64,000 bases of DNA, taken from Mesostigma viride (Eukaryota; Streptophyta; Mesostigmatophyceae; Mesostigmatales; Mesostigmataceae). A program made the translations under genes and the position numbers. Location: assembly GCA_009746045.1 (NCBI GenBank), contig RPFO01000667.1, positions 6,029,754 through 6,093,753 of the forward strand, in the 5' to 3' direction. The notes under the pieces are model-generated. The model did no database searches. It was not told the origin of the DNA and saw only the letters and a program-made list of their open reading frames with translations. Within the stretch, counting starts at the first letter, position 1, and the number at the start of each line of letters is the position of its first letter. Below, piece after piece: positions 20,571 to 31,923 of the stretch.

Positions 20571-21961
20571 TATGACGACTCCGAAAGCAAAACGAGGTTT
20601 GGAAAAGGAGCTTTCCGGCTCCCAGGCCAACCCATGCCTCGCCATCGTACTTGCCCAACCGTCTGGGCCCGCGAACCCATCGCCAAGCGCCTCGCCAGAG
20701 CCCAAGAAACCCTGCTACGACACATACAAATGGCGACAGTACCTAGACTACGCCAGCTATACTTTCCACGGCGGCTGAAACTGACCATGGAAGAATGCGC
20801 CGAGATAGTCCAGTACTTCGCACTGGAACACAAGCTCCGTGGGCCCGATGGGCCCATCCCCGCCGACAACGTGGAGTTCCTCGCCCTGCCAGAATTCAAC
20901 CATCGCCTTGCTATCCATTTCAGCTTCTTCCGGATGACTGAACGTGACCTCCTCGCTAAGCTCCGCAACCCAGCCCGGCCTGCGAGCCGGCAGCCACATC
21001 GGCTCCCTCCCTCTGCAAGGATGACATCCGAGCAGTGCTGGAGGAGGAGCACGTGACCTGGCCGCTGGCCGAGAAGATGACATTGATTACCGCGGCGCTC
21101 AACGGTGGAGGCCAAGGTCTCCAATACGGAAACCAAGGTCGCCCACAAGCTTGGACCTCAGCTCACGGCGCTGCAGACCACGGCGCAGGCCTCCGATGCA
21201 CATGCCGCCCTCCTCTCCCGCCTCAACCAGGTGGAGGGCAAGTGCGGTGTGCTCATGAAGAAGCTTGAAGCCATCACCGCCCACACCGACCGTCGAGGCC
21301 CTGGCCACACAGGTCCCAAAGATAGCGGAGCATGGACGGCCACCATCGCATCCCAGCCACCCCGGCAGGATGCTGGCGACCTCCCGCCGCTCTCCTATGC
21401 GGACCTGCTGCGGTCACTAGCGACCGCCTCAACCACTGACGCCATCGCCACGAAACTCCAGCCAGGAGCAGGAGGACCACCGCCAGGCAGAACAACGGGA
21501 GGCCACCGACCGCGCTCGCTGCAAGTGCCGATCGGTGGTGCTGCGTCGTTTTCCCCAGAAGCCAGGTGAGACGTCACCCTTGCCGATGAGCTGAAGAACC
21601 AGCATCTTACCCTCATGGGCGGCCTGGCAGGTGAGGTTACTAGAACTACGCGGGTGCCACCGCCTTCCCCGATCACGGGAGTCAACAAGTCGGCTCCCCC
21701 ACCAGTCCTGCTCACCTTCCCCTCAATCCCCTGACGGACAAGCAGCGGTTCCTCTCTCGCCGCAAGAGGTTGCATGCACGACCTCACCTGGACGCTGGAC
21801 GACGACCTGACCCCCACTCAGCAGCACTGAGCAGCGACGCGACTTGTGGCCTGAGTACCTCCGCCACAAGCAGGACCCCCAGAAGCCCAACTAGGTGTAC
21901 TGTCCAGAGGGGCGAGGACCTGATGATCAACCACAAGATGTGGTCGCCCCCTGCGGGCTAG
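20571..21961 (+). pseudogene. L1-like ORF1 pseudogene, second subfamily
   Basis: The start at 20572 (MTTPKAKRGLEKELSG, then NPSPSASPEPKK) resembles the N-terminus of the intact ORF1. A coiled-coil-like stretch lies at 21105-21300 (EAKVSNTETKVAHKLGPQL, LSRLNQVEGKCGVLMKKLEA). The C-terminal LTWTLDDDLTPTQ and DLWPEYLRHKQ blocks lie near 21780-21880. Three or more frameshifts are needed to join these parts, so it is not functional. Confidence 0.78.
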
Positions 21962-22652
21962 AATATAGCCCTAGCTTGTAATCATTGGTATAGTCACTGC
22001 CGCCCTGGCAGCAATGCCTAGAATGTTTGCCTAGCCGGTGCCACCATCCATACCTAGTCACGTGCACCGCTAACGCACAGTACACAACCATGCAGCCATA
22101 GATAGCCTTAGCTTAGCCCTTGTACAGCCATGCTACGTCTTGGCTATGATCAGATTACTGATTGCCCACGCTCCTAGGTTATTATGATATGCTCACATGG
22201 GTCTTATATTGCACCCACAGAACTTCAATGCCGGATCGTCTATCGTGCATGTCCGATTGCTGCTGTTGCATGCCTCTGGCATGTATGTGCTTACCCCTAG
22301 ACACTCCCGGCCAGTTAGTAGGCTCGAAACACACGCCCAGGTGATCAAGCAAGCTGTTTCCGGCCCCACCGTCTAGGTCATCTAGTCGCTCTACACGTAA
22401 GCTAGCCAGCCATAATTTCAACGCACAAGGCTACACATTTCCATCAGACCATCACCATTCATGTTCATCATCCTGAACGACTCGAAAACGCGGACAAGAT
22501 AACGGCAGGCTCGAGCTACCATGGTCCGGATTCTCCCTATTTCTGGCCTGCGCTGGTTGTCTCCTTGATATATGAAGGAGACAGGGGGTCTCTGCCCTGT
22601 CTTTCAGTTTCACTCTTTCTCTTTCTGTTGTGCACATACAGGGATTAATTAA

Positions 22653-23994
22653 CCCATGGTCCGCCGATGCGGTCCATTTGGACCACAACTCACGTAACGT
22701 AAATGTAACGCGTAATTCCGTGACCTCCGACGTAAGTGACGTAACGTAAATATGTCCGGCCGGTCGGGGCAGACCCAACGTGAATGAAAATGCTTAGGTT
22801 GGGTAGGTAATTGCTCCATAGCCCAGTAAATACCACCACTTTCTTGCAGGCAGTCACGTGACTTTTGCTAACATTTTTTACCGTTGCGCGCGCGCATAGC
22901 GAGATATGGCTGTCAGTGTGCCATTTTGTGGCAATTTAGGGTTCCGCGGCGTGAAATTGGTCAGATGATGACCCCTGAACGATGATGCATTATTTTGGTA
23001 CGTCAAGAATGATCAGATGTATGCTGTTGAGGAAACACGCAGTGGCTATTACCTCTGTCTTGGTAGTCACTGTCAGACGAGACTTCCCGTTTGGTATCGC
23101 CGGTTTCCTTTGGTTCTTGGGAGTTTCCGTCTGCCTGGGCCTCCCGCGTCTTTACGAAAGTCCGCTGCGCCATTTGCTGGGAACGTGGAAGCGTTAGACG
23201 TCATCTTTGCACATATCTTCAACATGGTAATGATGACGGATGCATGGATAGAGCGGCTATGGCCGCCTCTCCCACTAGTAGCTGCATACGTGACGTATGA
23301 GCATGCCGGCCAGCGGAACCCGGCCAGGTCATGATCGAGGCAGGTACGGCAGTGCGTTTGCACGTTGTTTGCAGGGAAACTCGTACGTTCTTACATGTCT
23401 TTTGATGAGTAGGATAGTGGTTATTGCAACAGCTTTCCATGCCTGCTCTAGGAGGGGTATTAGCCATTATGGTGCACAATTTGTGGCACCTCTTTGGGGG
23501 ATATCGTTCAGTGATGGCAAGTTGGCGTCATGTTTGGATTCCAGCAGGTTTGGCACTCTATTGTGGTCATTTATATTGCATAACTGTATAGCAAGGCATA
23601 GTTGGCTGTTTGCGCGCGCGTAAGCCACACATGTACACGCGAGCATTATACATGTCAATTGGGGTGTCCGGGTGGTTTGACCAAAGGAAAGCACCATTGG
23701 ACTATCCAACTAAATTGTCCAATGTTGGTATTGAGGTTTCTGACCCCCCCCTGAGAAAAATGGGGGAGTGTACTTTTTCTTGCACGGAAACGATCGTCTT
23801 TTGGCCAACTTTGGTTGGAGCTATTATCCAAATGCCTTGATATACCAATGGTATTATTGCATATTCTGAAAGCCCTTGAAGTGTAGATATTCCTAGTACC
23901 GGGGTTGAGGGTATTTGGAGTTGTGGTCTAGGAGTTATGATTTTTTTCATTCTCAGGGGTCAAAAAACCAAAAAAAGTGCTGGCGGACCATGGG
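22653..23994. mobile_element. piggyBac-like non-autonomous DNA transposon (TTAA target)
   Basis: A 1,342-bp insert with perfect 13-bp inverted ends CCCATGGTCCGCC / GGCGGACCATGGG, flanked on both sides by TTAA (22649-22652 and 23995-23998). CCC-starting inverted termini and a TTAA target duplication are hallmarks of the piggyBac superfamily. The interior has no transposase-like frame. The related LINE 3' UTR at 5499-5775 has the uninterrupted sequence GGGATTAAAAGCAC at this point, confirming the insertion. Confidence 0.85.
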
Positions 23995-24127
23995 TTAAAA
24001 GCACTCCGGTGCTCTGTGACTCCCCAACGGGAGCACGAGTTTAATTAATTAATTAATTAATCTTAACTTACTATTCTAACTAATCTTATCTTATTAATTA
24101 ATTAATTAATTAATTAATCTTGCTCGC

Positions 24128-24640
24128 ACCAGTCAGGTAGACACCGCGCCCTCGGCCGGTCTGGCCGGCCCCCAGCGGCTTGGCCAGCCAGGGCGTCATA
24201 TCCTAATGACGGCTGGCCTGGCCCCAAGGACATATTCCTAGAGAAAGATTGGTAAACCTGCCATGAACTATACACAGCAGTTGCTGGCCGACCTAGTGGT
24301 CCCAGGCCAGTTTGAACACCGCATTTCCTCCCTCTCTCTTGCTTGGACTGCTATGCAGAACAAGACAGGTGGCAGACCATTGTCCAGCTAGGCTCACACG
24401 CCCCTGTGGGCAAGCCCCCCCCCGCCCCCCCCAGGAGGAAGGGGCGCTTTGCTGAGTAGAGTAGTTAGGATTCTCTAGATTAGCTTAGAGTTAGCTTAGT
24501 TACTAGTTAGGTTTCGCGGCTTCGCTCACCTCCATCCATCAATTAAGCAAGGGAATACGTGCTGCGCATGATCTCCCCACGAACTCACGGCAATGATGTT
24601 ATAATTTAATTAAATTTAATTTAATTTATTAATTTAACCC
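24128..24640 (+). pseudogene. L1-like RT pseudogene, part 3 of 3, and 3' UTR
   Basis: Starts exactly where part 2 stops (HLAR then TSQVDTAPSAG), followed by an RT C-terminal YTQQLLADLVVPG and LAWTAMQNK segment and a 3' UTR ending ATGATGTTATAATTTAATT with (AATTT)-type repeats. A related tail is at 47440-47594. Confidence 0.75.
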
Positions 24641-24869
24641 CCGCACTCCTGAATTCTTGAGGATTGGTTCAATTCAAGGCATCTGAAGGCAGACCATGTG
24701 TTCAATGATCATCATCAGTGCATGTCTGTCTCGATCGGGCTCTCGACAAATGCCCTGGCACGTGGCATTATATAGCAAATCCAACTGCATATGGACGATA
24801 TTTGGCGAAGTATCACAGACTGGTATATTAAGGAATGGGCTTCCTGTGGTATATTTTGGTATAATATGC

Positions 24870-25930
24870 GAAATTAATCTGAAAAAGCTCTGGAGGACTT
24901 CCCTGAAAAACTCAACCACAAGCCCGCGGCGGAGTTCGTCGACGCGCTGGACATTTCGGCCAGCCACGCCCGGCTGCCCGCTGGCGGCCCGGCATGTCCG
25001 CCCTCCGGCACCTCGCTGGCAAGCTGCCCGCGGCAGGGGCCCTGCTGCCCCCCCGACGCCTGCCCTGCGCTTCACCAGCCTGCATGCACCGGCTCCCCGC
25101 CGTCGTCGGTCAGGCCCGGCAAGCCCTGCGCGATATCCGTGACCCCGCCCGCTATGCCCGCCTAGCTCAAGGAAGAATATCACTCGGCCATCCGGCAGGC
25201 AACGAAGGAACAGGCTGGAGGACCTCCATGTCCGCGAATACTTCGCCCACCGATCGAGGATCATGCAACACAGCAAGTTAACGGCTGGATCCGCCTGCCC
25301 CACGCCCAGGGACCAGCAGGCTGCGCACAACCGGCGCCCCGGACGTTGTCCGACTCGCCGCAACAATAGCTGGACTTCAATGTGGCAGTACTCCAGTCCC
25401 AGTCCAAACCACGGCGATCTGGCGATTCGCTACGGCCAGCTGCTCGGCGCCCCCCCTCCGCTCCCCCGCTATATACTCGGCCCACTGGCGGCTGCCCGCC
25501 CGGTGCAGCATCCCTGCGCCGCTCATGTCGCCCGCCGCCAAGCAGCCAGGACTACACGTACGTACCGGCCGGTCCCGCCCCTGACGAAGCCCCTTGCCGA
25601 CCCCGACGAGCTACCGCCGTTCACCGATCCAGAGACCGAGCTGCGCACCGCCGCCAAACAACTCCGCTTCTACGTCGTCGTATGCTCTCCCCGCCGGCCT
25701 GGTAATTAAACTGGCAGCGCTCATGTACTGGCTTCCTGCTTGACGTCTGCAACCGGATCCTACTACTAGCTTGCCGACGCGCCGCCGATTCCTGAGTGGC
25801 AGCACAGCTACCGTATTATTATGCCTAACAAAATACAAAGGTTATCCATCCGAGGTGCGTAGGGATGAGTGTGCATCCAGCTCGCCGCGCTCATGCATGT
25901 TTGATGCGCATGCATGTTCCTAAACCACAG
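24870..25930 (+). pseudogene. Decayed L1-like RT, upstream part
   Basis: Frames around 25600-25700 read LADPDELPPFTDPETELRTA, aligning with the pre-RT LGDPSDMPPFTSREVTEAV block of the copy at 8777. EWQHSYRIIMPNK and VCIQLAAL follow, which match WQHSFRTMLYKNK and VCIQSAPL. Many frameshifts and stops are present. Confidence 0.65.
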
Positions 25931-25933
25931 TTG

Positions 25934-26794
25934 TGTTGAAAGAACTGACAGGGTTTGCCTTTTCAATGCTGTGATTGGAACCCTTTGTGCCTGACCTTGC
26001 AGGTGCAGGCTATGGAGGAGTGAAGAGACTCAGAGGCAGAGACTTGATAGAGGTAGAATGGGGAGTACCCTCAATAGGAGGGCTCCTCCTTTTATTGTTT
26101 CTTAGAATAGAAAAGATGCCATTTAGATGCTGCAGCATATTCTAGGAATATGCTGAGAAAGATGTTGTGGCAGATGCTTAGGAATATGCTCTAGCATATG
26201 CTGGGAATATTCTGTCCAGCTCACAGGTTTCTAAAAAGTTCTGAGCATGAAACAGCAAGCTGCCATCTGGCATGATATAATATTGAAACACCTATCTATT
26301 CTAATGAAAAGACACTTGTCAAACAAAGAGCACCCACATATGTTCAGTGAGTGACACCGGTTGGCATGACCACTGGTGTCAGACTGTTGTCAGAACACTG
26401 TCATGTCAGATCCTACATGTCAGATCCAACTTGTCAGATCAGTTGCCACTTGTGCTGCCAAGACACTAGGAAAGCTTTGACAGGCCGCATAACTCACTAA
26501 ATACTTGTCCGAATTAAACCGGGACAAGTTCTGTAGAAACGTTAAAACAAACTCTATCTCAGTGGCCAGTCAGCAGCACTGTCTAGTCAGGGTAGGTGGG
26601 TACAATACAAGGACCATGTCCTTGACACCCCCCTTACAACACATGACCTTGCTCTAGTGCTATCCTGTCAAGTATAACACTTAGAGGAAGAAAAAGCTCT
26701 CAGCCATAGCTAAGTCAAGCCTTGACCAAACATAGGACTCTAGAAATAATTTCAGTACTCACTATCAAGGTGACATTTGGGTACAACCTTGACA
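25934..26794. mobile_element. Insertion of about 860 bp in RT pseudogene, possible solo LTR
   Basis: The RT alignment breaks after VCIQLAALM (about 25900) and resumes with LGETQMGLRPG (about 26810). The DNA between has different composition and no coding match. It can be read as starting TG (25934) and ending CA (26794), with imperfect flanks AGTTG / ATTTG, as a solo LTR would. That assignment is tentative; only the existence of an insertion is well supported. Confidence 0.4.
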
Positions 26795-26799
26795 ATTTG

Positions 26800-28460
26800 T
26801 TCTGCTCCCAACCGTCGCCTTGGGGAGACCCAAATGGGCTTACGGCCTGGGGGCATCACAGTCAATGATGGCCATCTTCTTTGCGCGGCGCCTGTTCGAG
26901 GAGATCGCGCTCCTGAGCTAGCCTGGTGAGTTTCCCGCCATCCTGATCTTCATCGACTTCATCAAGGCTTAATTTGATTCTGTCCGCTGCATGGGCCGCT
27001 CTATGGGCTGTCCTCGCTCGCGACGCGTATATACACACACCCCGGTTGATTTGCTGTCATCAGCATGCACACTGTATATGAGGGGTCGACCGCCTCGGTG
27101 CCATGCACACTCAATGAACACGGCCTTGCCCCACCATGTATAAGCTGCATCATGCACTGGCTCACTAGCTGCAGACCGGCGTCTGGCAAGGTTGCATCCT
27201 GTCACGGTACAATGATGTTCATTATTGTGTAGTGGATTGTATGTTATATGCGCCAGGTATTGTACACGTGCCTGCTAGCTTTGCTAGGCATGGCAGCTGG
27301 CCGCGAACCTGGCCTAGTGATTACGAATGAGACCGGAGAAGTCAGAAGGGGGCCGACAACAAACCAGCAGAATTTACTCGCTGACCATGGCCTGACCTCA
27401 TCTACCACGCCGAGTGCCGATTGACGACATCACGCTCGATCATTGAGAAGCCTGAGGCTGCCAAACTCTGGCCGGGTCGACTGCCTGACGCTCGACTGAG
27501 GCCCCGTGCCGTCGGTCTATACTCTATAGATTAATCACCTCCCAAACGGAGGCCATGGCCGGCCCTCGATCGGCGTGGCAGGCCCCCCCCCTGAGCCGAT
27601 CCGCCTCTTAGACGACACAACGGTAAACCTCCAGCTGCTTCAGCCAGCCGCTTCTTCAAGCTGCTCTGCAGTTGGCTTCCCAACTGCGAGGACGACATGC
27701 ATGACGACCCGGATCCCGGGGCATGGCGTGCATTGGGGGCAGTTCCACGAGTACCTTTGCCGGTGGATCAACCCCGGCCCGCCTGCAGGCCCAGGCTTGA
27801 CAAGCGCGATCGACCTGTTCAACGGGTCGTCATTCTGACGATCCTCGTTACCTACGGAGCCGAGTCTACGTGGACGCTGACGCAGGAGCTGGAGAAACGA
27901 CGTACTTGACGCCACCGCCAATCATGCACCAAGATGCTGCGCAAGGCACCTTTGTTAATACATAGTCCCAATGGTTTGCACATAATTTGGCAATGAGAAT
28001 TTGTACGCTGATCGATTCACCATATGTTTTCCACATTCTTTCAGGCACATGGGCGCCTGGGCCTATAGCACAAGCATGGACATGGTCCGCCGGCCCTACT
28101 AGACAGGGCGCGGGCTTATGCCCGGAGGGCGGAGAGTCACCCCCCTGCCCCCTGCTTTGTCTGTAATATGGAGGCGCAGATGGAGGTGTAATGGTAATGA
28201 ATGGAGGCATCGAGGATCGACACGTAAAGATAGACGGCACAAGTGTACAGTAATTTTGAAGGACACCGCCCGGCCCAATGCTCCAGATGCATGGCATAAT
28301 ATGTGGGGGCTCCGCTGCGTGCATGACCAAATTTGGCAGGCATAGCGGCGGCCATCATTCGGGCCGTGGTGCCCGCGACCCTGTAACTAGTAGATAAATC
28401 CACTATCCACCCCATCCCATCTTCATTCCCTGAGAACTTATGCTCACACGTGACGCAGCA
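26800..28460 (+). pseudogene. Decayed L1-like RT, downstream part and 3' UTR
   Basis: In order: LGETQMGLRP, FARRLFEEIALL, ILIFIDFIKA with the motif A region (26950-26980), LQTGVWQGCILS motif B (27170-27205), AAGREPGLVITNE, DDTTVNLQLLQ, VVILTILVTYGAESTWTLT (27820-27880), and tail sequence ending TGCTCACACGTGACGCAG near 28460. It continues the gene begun at 24870. Stops and shifts are frequent. Confidence 0.7.
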
Positions 28461-28539
28461 CTTACACACTTACTACGTACAACTACTCCGTCCATACATT
28501 ATTAGTCCGTACAACTATACGTATACAGTATATATATAT

Positions 28540-29600
28540 GGCTCCCTCGGTCGCCTCCGTTCAATCTCCCGCCGCATTCCCTGCTCGCGTCATCGATAAA
28601 CACCAGAAAACCTACGCGGGTATTCTGCACACGGCTGATTGGATTGCTCTTTTTGCGGACCTCAACGCCCAGGGACGTGCGTGGCTGTTCTCGCTTTCCT
28701 TGCGGAGTGTGGGCTCGGCGTACCTTCGTGCTCTTCCCATGGCCCCCCCATTCGCCTTGGCTCCCAGCCACTACTCGGTGGCGCTCCGGCACCAGCTATT
28801 TGCCCCGCAGCCTCTTGTTCCGGCCGGGCGGCCTTGTGGTAGCTGTGGGCAGCCGCTGGATCCCACGGGGACTCACTACCTTGCCTGCATGGGGGGCCAA
28901 CAGAATCAGAATTGGTATTTGTATTTGCACACTGTCCTCCTGACGGTGGTGCTCGCCATGATTCGGTCGGTCTTCCCCACGCGAACATCCGGTCCGAGGA
29001 TGCGGATGGCGCTGCCTTCTATTCCCCCAACCACCGGCCTGACATCGTGGTGCTGGACTTTGAGGGGGGTGGACGGCATCTGCTTATTGACGTTTCGGTG
29101 GCGCGGCCCTTGGCTCTTAGCCACGTGGCTGGGGCCTCCCTCACGGCAGGTTACACGGCGGACCGGGCGGAGCGGGCCAAGCTCCTGGCCTATGGCGACG
29201 TCGGGCACCATCGTGTGGTGCCCTTTGTCCTGGAGGAGTTTGGGGCCATGGGGCCCCTGACCTCCGCCTTCTTCAAGGAGTGTTGCCGGCTCCGGGAGGA
29301 CCGGCTGGACCTGGAGGGCCAGCGGGCCCCATGGTCGGCGCGGACCTGGACGTCATATTGGCGTCAGCGCTTGTCGGTGGCGCTGACTCGGGCCATGGCT
29401 GACATCATGCTCCGCCGTACGCGGGCTGATTTTGCGGTGCAGCAGGGCTATTAGGTTCCTCCCGTTAGGCGTTTCCATTGGTCTTATCGTAGTATAGAGC
29501 TTTGACATGGCTCTGTATATTATAGGTTTATAGCTGGGCGTTTGCTTTGGTTTGAGTGATTTCACTCTGTTGTAAGTAATTATATTTTTTAAATATATAT
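28540..29600 (+). mobile_element. REL-ENDO retrotransposon, truncated copy A
   Basis: Begins directly after (AT)n-GG at 28531-28540 with codons for PSVASVQSPAAFP and runs to the 3' UTR end TAATTATATTTTTTAAATATATATAT. It matches the C-terminal 320 residues of the full-length copy. A missing C near 28977, compared with copy B, shifts the frame between the CCHC motif and the RPD motif of the endonuclease. Confidence 0.9.
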
Positions 29601-29603
29601 ATG

Positions 29604-29661
29604 GGGTTTGGTTTGAGTGATTTCACTCTGCTGTAAGTAATTATATTTTTAATATATATAT
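29604..29661 (+). mobile_element. REL-ENDO retrotransposon, 58-bp terminal copy
   Basis: Only the last part of the 3' UTR (TTTGGTTTGAGTGATTTCAC to the AT-rich end), directly between copy A and the next copy. A very short 5'-truncated insertion. Confidence 0.8.
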
Positions 29662-30010
29662 GGGCCCCTGACCTCCGCCTTCTTCAAGGAGTGTTGCCGG
29701 CTCCGGGAGGACCGGCTGGACCTGGAGGGCCAGCGGGCCCCATGGTCGGCGCGGACCTGGACGTCATATTGGCGTCAGCGCTTGTCGGTGGCGCTGACTC
29801 GGGCCATGGCGGACATCATGCTCCGCCGTACGCGGGCTGATTTTGCGGTGCAGCAGGGCTATTAGGTTCCTCCCGTTAGGCGTTTCCATTGGTCTTATCG
29901 TAGTATAGAGCTTTGACATGGCTCTGTATATAGGTTTATAGCTGGGCGTTTGCTTTGGTTTGAGTGATTTCACTCTGCTGTAAGTAATTATATTTTTAAT
30001 ATATATATAT
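29662..30010 (+). mobile_element. REL-ENDO retrotransposon, truncated copy (349 bp)
   Basis: Starts after ATATATATG with GGCCCCTGACCTCC (codons GPLTSAFF), keeps the last 60-odd codons to the FAVQQGY stop, and ends in the standard 3' UTR. Confidence 0.88.
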
Positions 30011-31120
30011 GGGTTCTCCCGTCCGTGCCGCTCAGGCGGTACAGCGCCACCTCCCTCGCGGCACTCCCTCGGTCGCCTCCGTTCAATCTCCCGCCGCATT
30101 CCCTGCTCGCGTCATCGATAAACACCAGAAAACCTACGCGGGTATTCTGCACACGGCTGATTGGATTGCTCTTTTCGCGGACCTCAACGCCCAGGGACGT
30201 GCGTGGCTGTTCTCGCTTTCCTTGCGGAGTGTGGGCTCGGCGTACCTTCGTGCTCTTCCCATGGCCCCCCCATTCGCCTTGGCTCCCAGCCACTACTCGG
30301 TGGCGCTCCGGCACCAGCTATTTGCCCCGCAGCCTCTTGTTCCGGCCGGGCGGCCTTGTGGTAGCTGTGGGCAGCCGCTGGATCCCACGGGGACTCACTA
30401 CCTTTCCTGCATGGGGGGCCAACAGAATCAGAATTGGTATTTGTATTTGCACACTGTCCTCCTGACGGTGGTGCTCGCCATGATTCGGTCGGTTTTCCCC
30501 CACGCGAACATCCGGTCCGAGGATGCGGATGGCGCTGCCTTCTATTCCCCCAACCACCGGCCTGACATCGTGGTGCTGGACTTTGAGGGGGGTGGCCGGC
30601 ATCTGCTTATCGACGTTTCGGTGGCGCGGCCCTTGGCTCTTAGCCACGTGGCTGGGGCCTCCCTCACGGCAGGTTACACGGCGGACCGGGCGGAGCGGGC
30701 CAAGCTCCTGGCCTACGGCGACGTCGGGCACCATCGTGTGGTGCCCTTTGTCCTGGAGGAGTTTGGGGCCATGGGGCCCCTGACCTCCGCCTTCTTCAAG
30801 GAGTGTTGCCGGCTCCGGGAGGACCGGCTGGACCTGGAGGGCCAGCGGGCCTCCTGGTCGGCGCGGACCTGGACGTCATATTGGCGTCAGCACTTGTCGG
30901 TGGCGCTGACTCGGGCCATGGCTGACATCATGCTCCGCCGTACGCGGGCTGATTTTGCGGTGCAGCAGGGCTATTAGGTTCCTCCCGTTAGGAGTTTCCA
31001 TTGGTCTTATCGTAGTATAGAGCTTTGACATGGCTCTGTATAGAGGTTTATAGCTGGGCGTTTGCTTTGGTTTGAGTGATTTCACTCTGCTGTAAGTAAT
31101 TATATTTTTAATATATATAT
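30011..31120 (+). mobile_element. REL-ENDO retrotransposon, truncated copy B (open endonuclease frame)
   Basis: Starts after (AT)n-GGG. The frame 30009-30977 stays open for 322 residues and includes the whole endonuclease region: CGSCGQPLDPTGTHYLSC (CCHC) and RPDIVVLDFEGGGRHLLIDV. An ATG created at the AT/GGG junction would by chance let this fragment be translated. The 3' UTR follows. Confidence 0.9.
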
Positions 31121-31733
31121 GGGCATCCGGTCCGAGGATGCGGATGGCGCTGCCTTCTATTCCCCCAACCACCGGCCTGACATCGTGGTGCTGGACTTTG
31201 AGGGGGGTGGCCGGCATCTGCTTATTGACGTTTCGGTGGCGCGGCCCTTGGCTCTTAGCCACGTGGCTGGGGCCTCCCTCACGGCAAGTTACACGGCGGA
31301 CCGGGCGGAGCGGGCCAAGCTCCTGGCCTACGGCGACGTCGGGCACCATCGTGTGGTGCCCTTTGTCCTGGAGGAGTTTGGGGCCATGGGTCCCCTGACC
31401 TCCGCCTTCTTCAAGGAGTGTTGCCGGCTCCGGGAGGACCGGCTGGACCTGGAGGGCCAGCGGGCCCCATGGTCGGCGCGGACCTGGACGTCATATTGGC
31501 GTCAGCGCTTGTCGGTGGCGCTGACTCGGGCCATGGCTGACATCATGCTCCGCCGTACGCGGGCTGATTTTGCGGTGCAGCAGGGCTATTAGGTTCCTCC
31601 CGTTAGGCGTTTCCATTGGTCTTATCGCCGTATAGAGCTTTGACATGGCTCTGTATATAGGTTAATAGCTGGGCGTTTGCTTTGGTTTGAGTGATTTCAC
31701 ACTGCTGTAAGTAATTATATTTATAATATATAT
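31121..31733 (+). mobile_element. REL-ENDO retrotransposon, truncated copy C
   Basis: Starts after (AT)n-GGG at codons IRSEDADGAAFYSP. An open frame to the stop (31592) is followed by the 3' UTR. Confidence 0.9.
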
Positions 31734-31910
31734 TTAATAATATAATTACTTACAGCAGAGTGAAATCACTCAAACCAAAGCAAACGCCCAGCTATAAACC
31801 TCTATACAGAGCCATGTCAAATCTCTATACTACGATAAGACTGGTCAATGGAAACTCCTAACGGGAGGAACCTAATAGCCCTGCTGCACCGCAAAATCAG
31901 CCCGCGTACG
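31734..31910 (-). mobile_element. REL-ENDO retrotransposon, short inverted copy D
   Basis: Reverse complement of the last ~20 codons and the 3' UTR, tail-to-tail with copy C. Together 31575-31910 form an inverted repeat with arms of about 160-175 bp. Confidence 0.88.
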
Positions 31911-31923
31911 ATTATAATATATA

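Larger units (their letters stand above)
20530..24116 (+). mobile_element. Half-LINE 2 (decayed ORF1-only element) carrying a piggyBac-like insertion
   Basis: Bounded by ATCTTGCTCGC (20519-20529 and 24117-24127). Contents: a short 5' UTR, ORF1 pseudogene (20571-21961), 3' UTR to 22652, a TTAA element (22653-23994), then the 3' stem-loop GTGCTCTG...GGGAGCACGAG and (TTAA)n. No ORF2 is present. Its 3' terminus is the same as that of the RT-bearing element at 18110-19624, which suggests a common RT. Confidence 0.83.
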
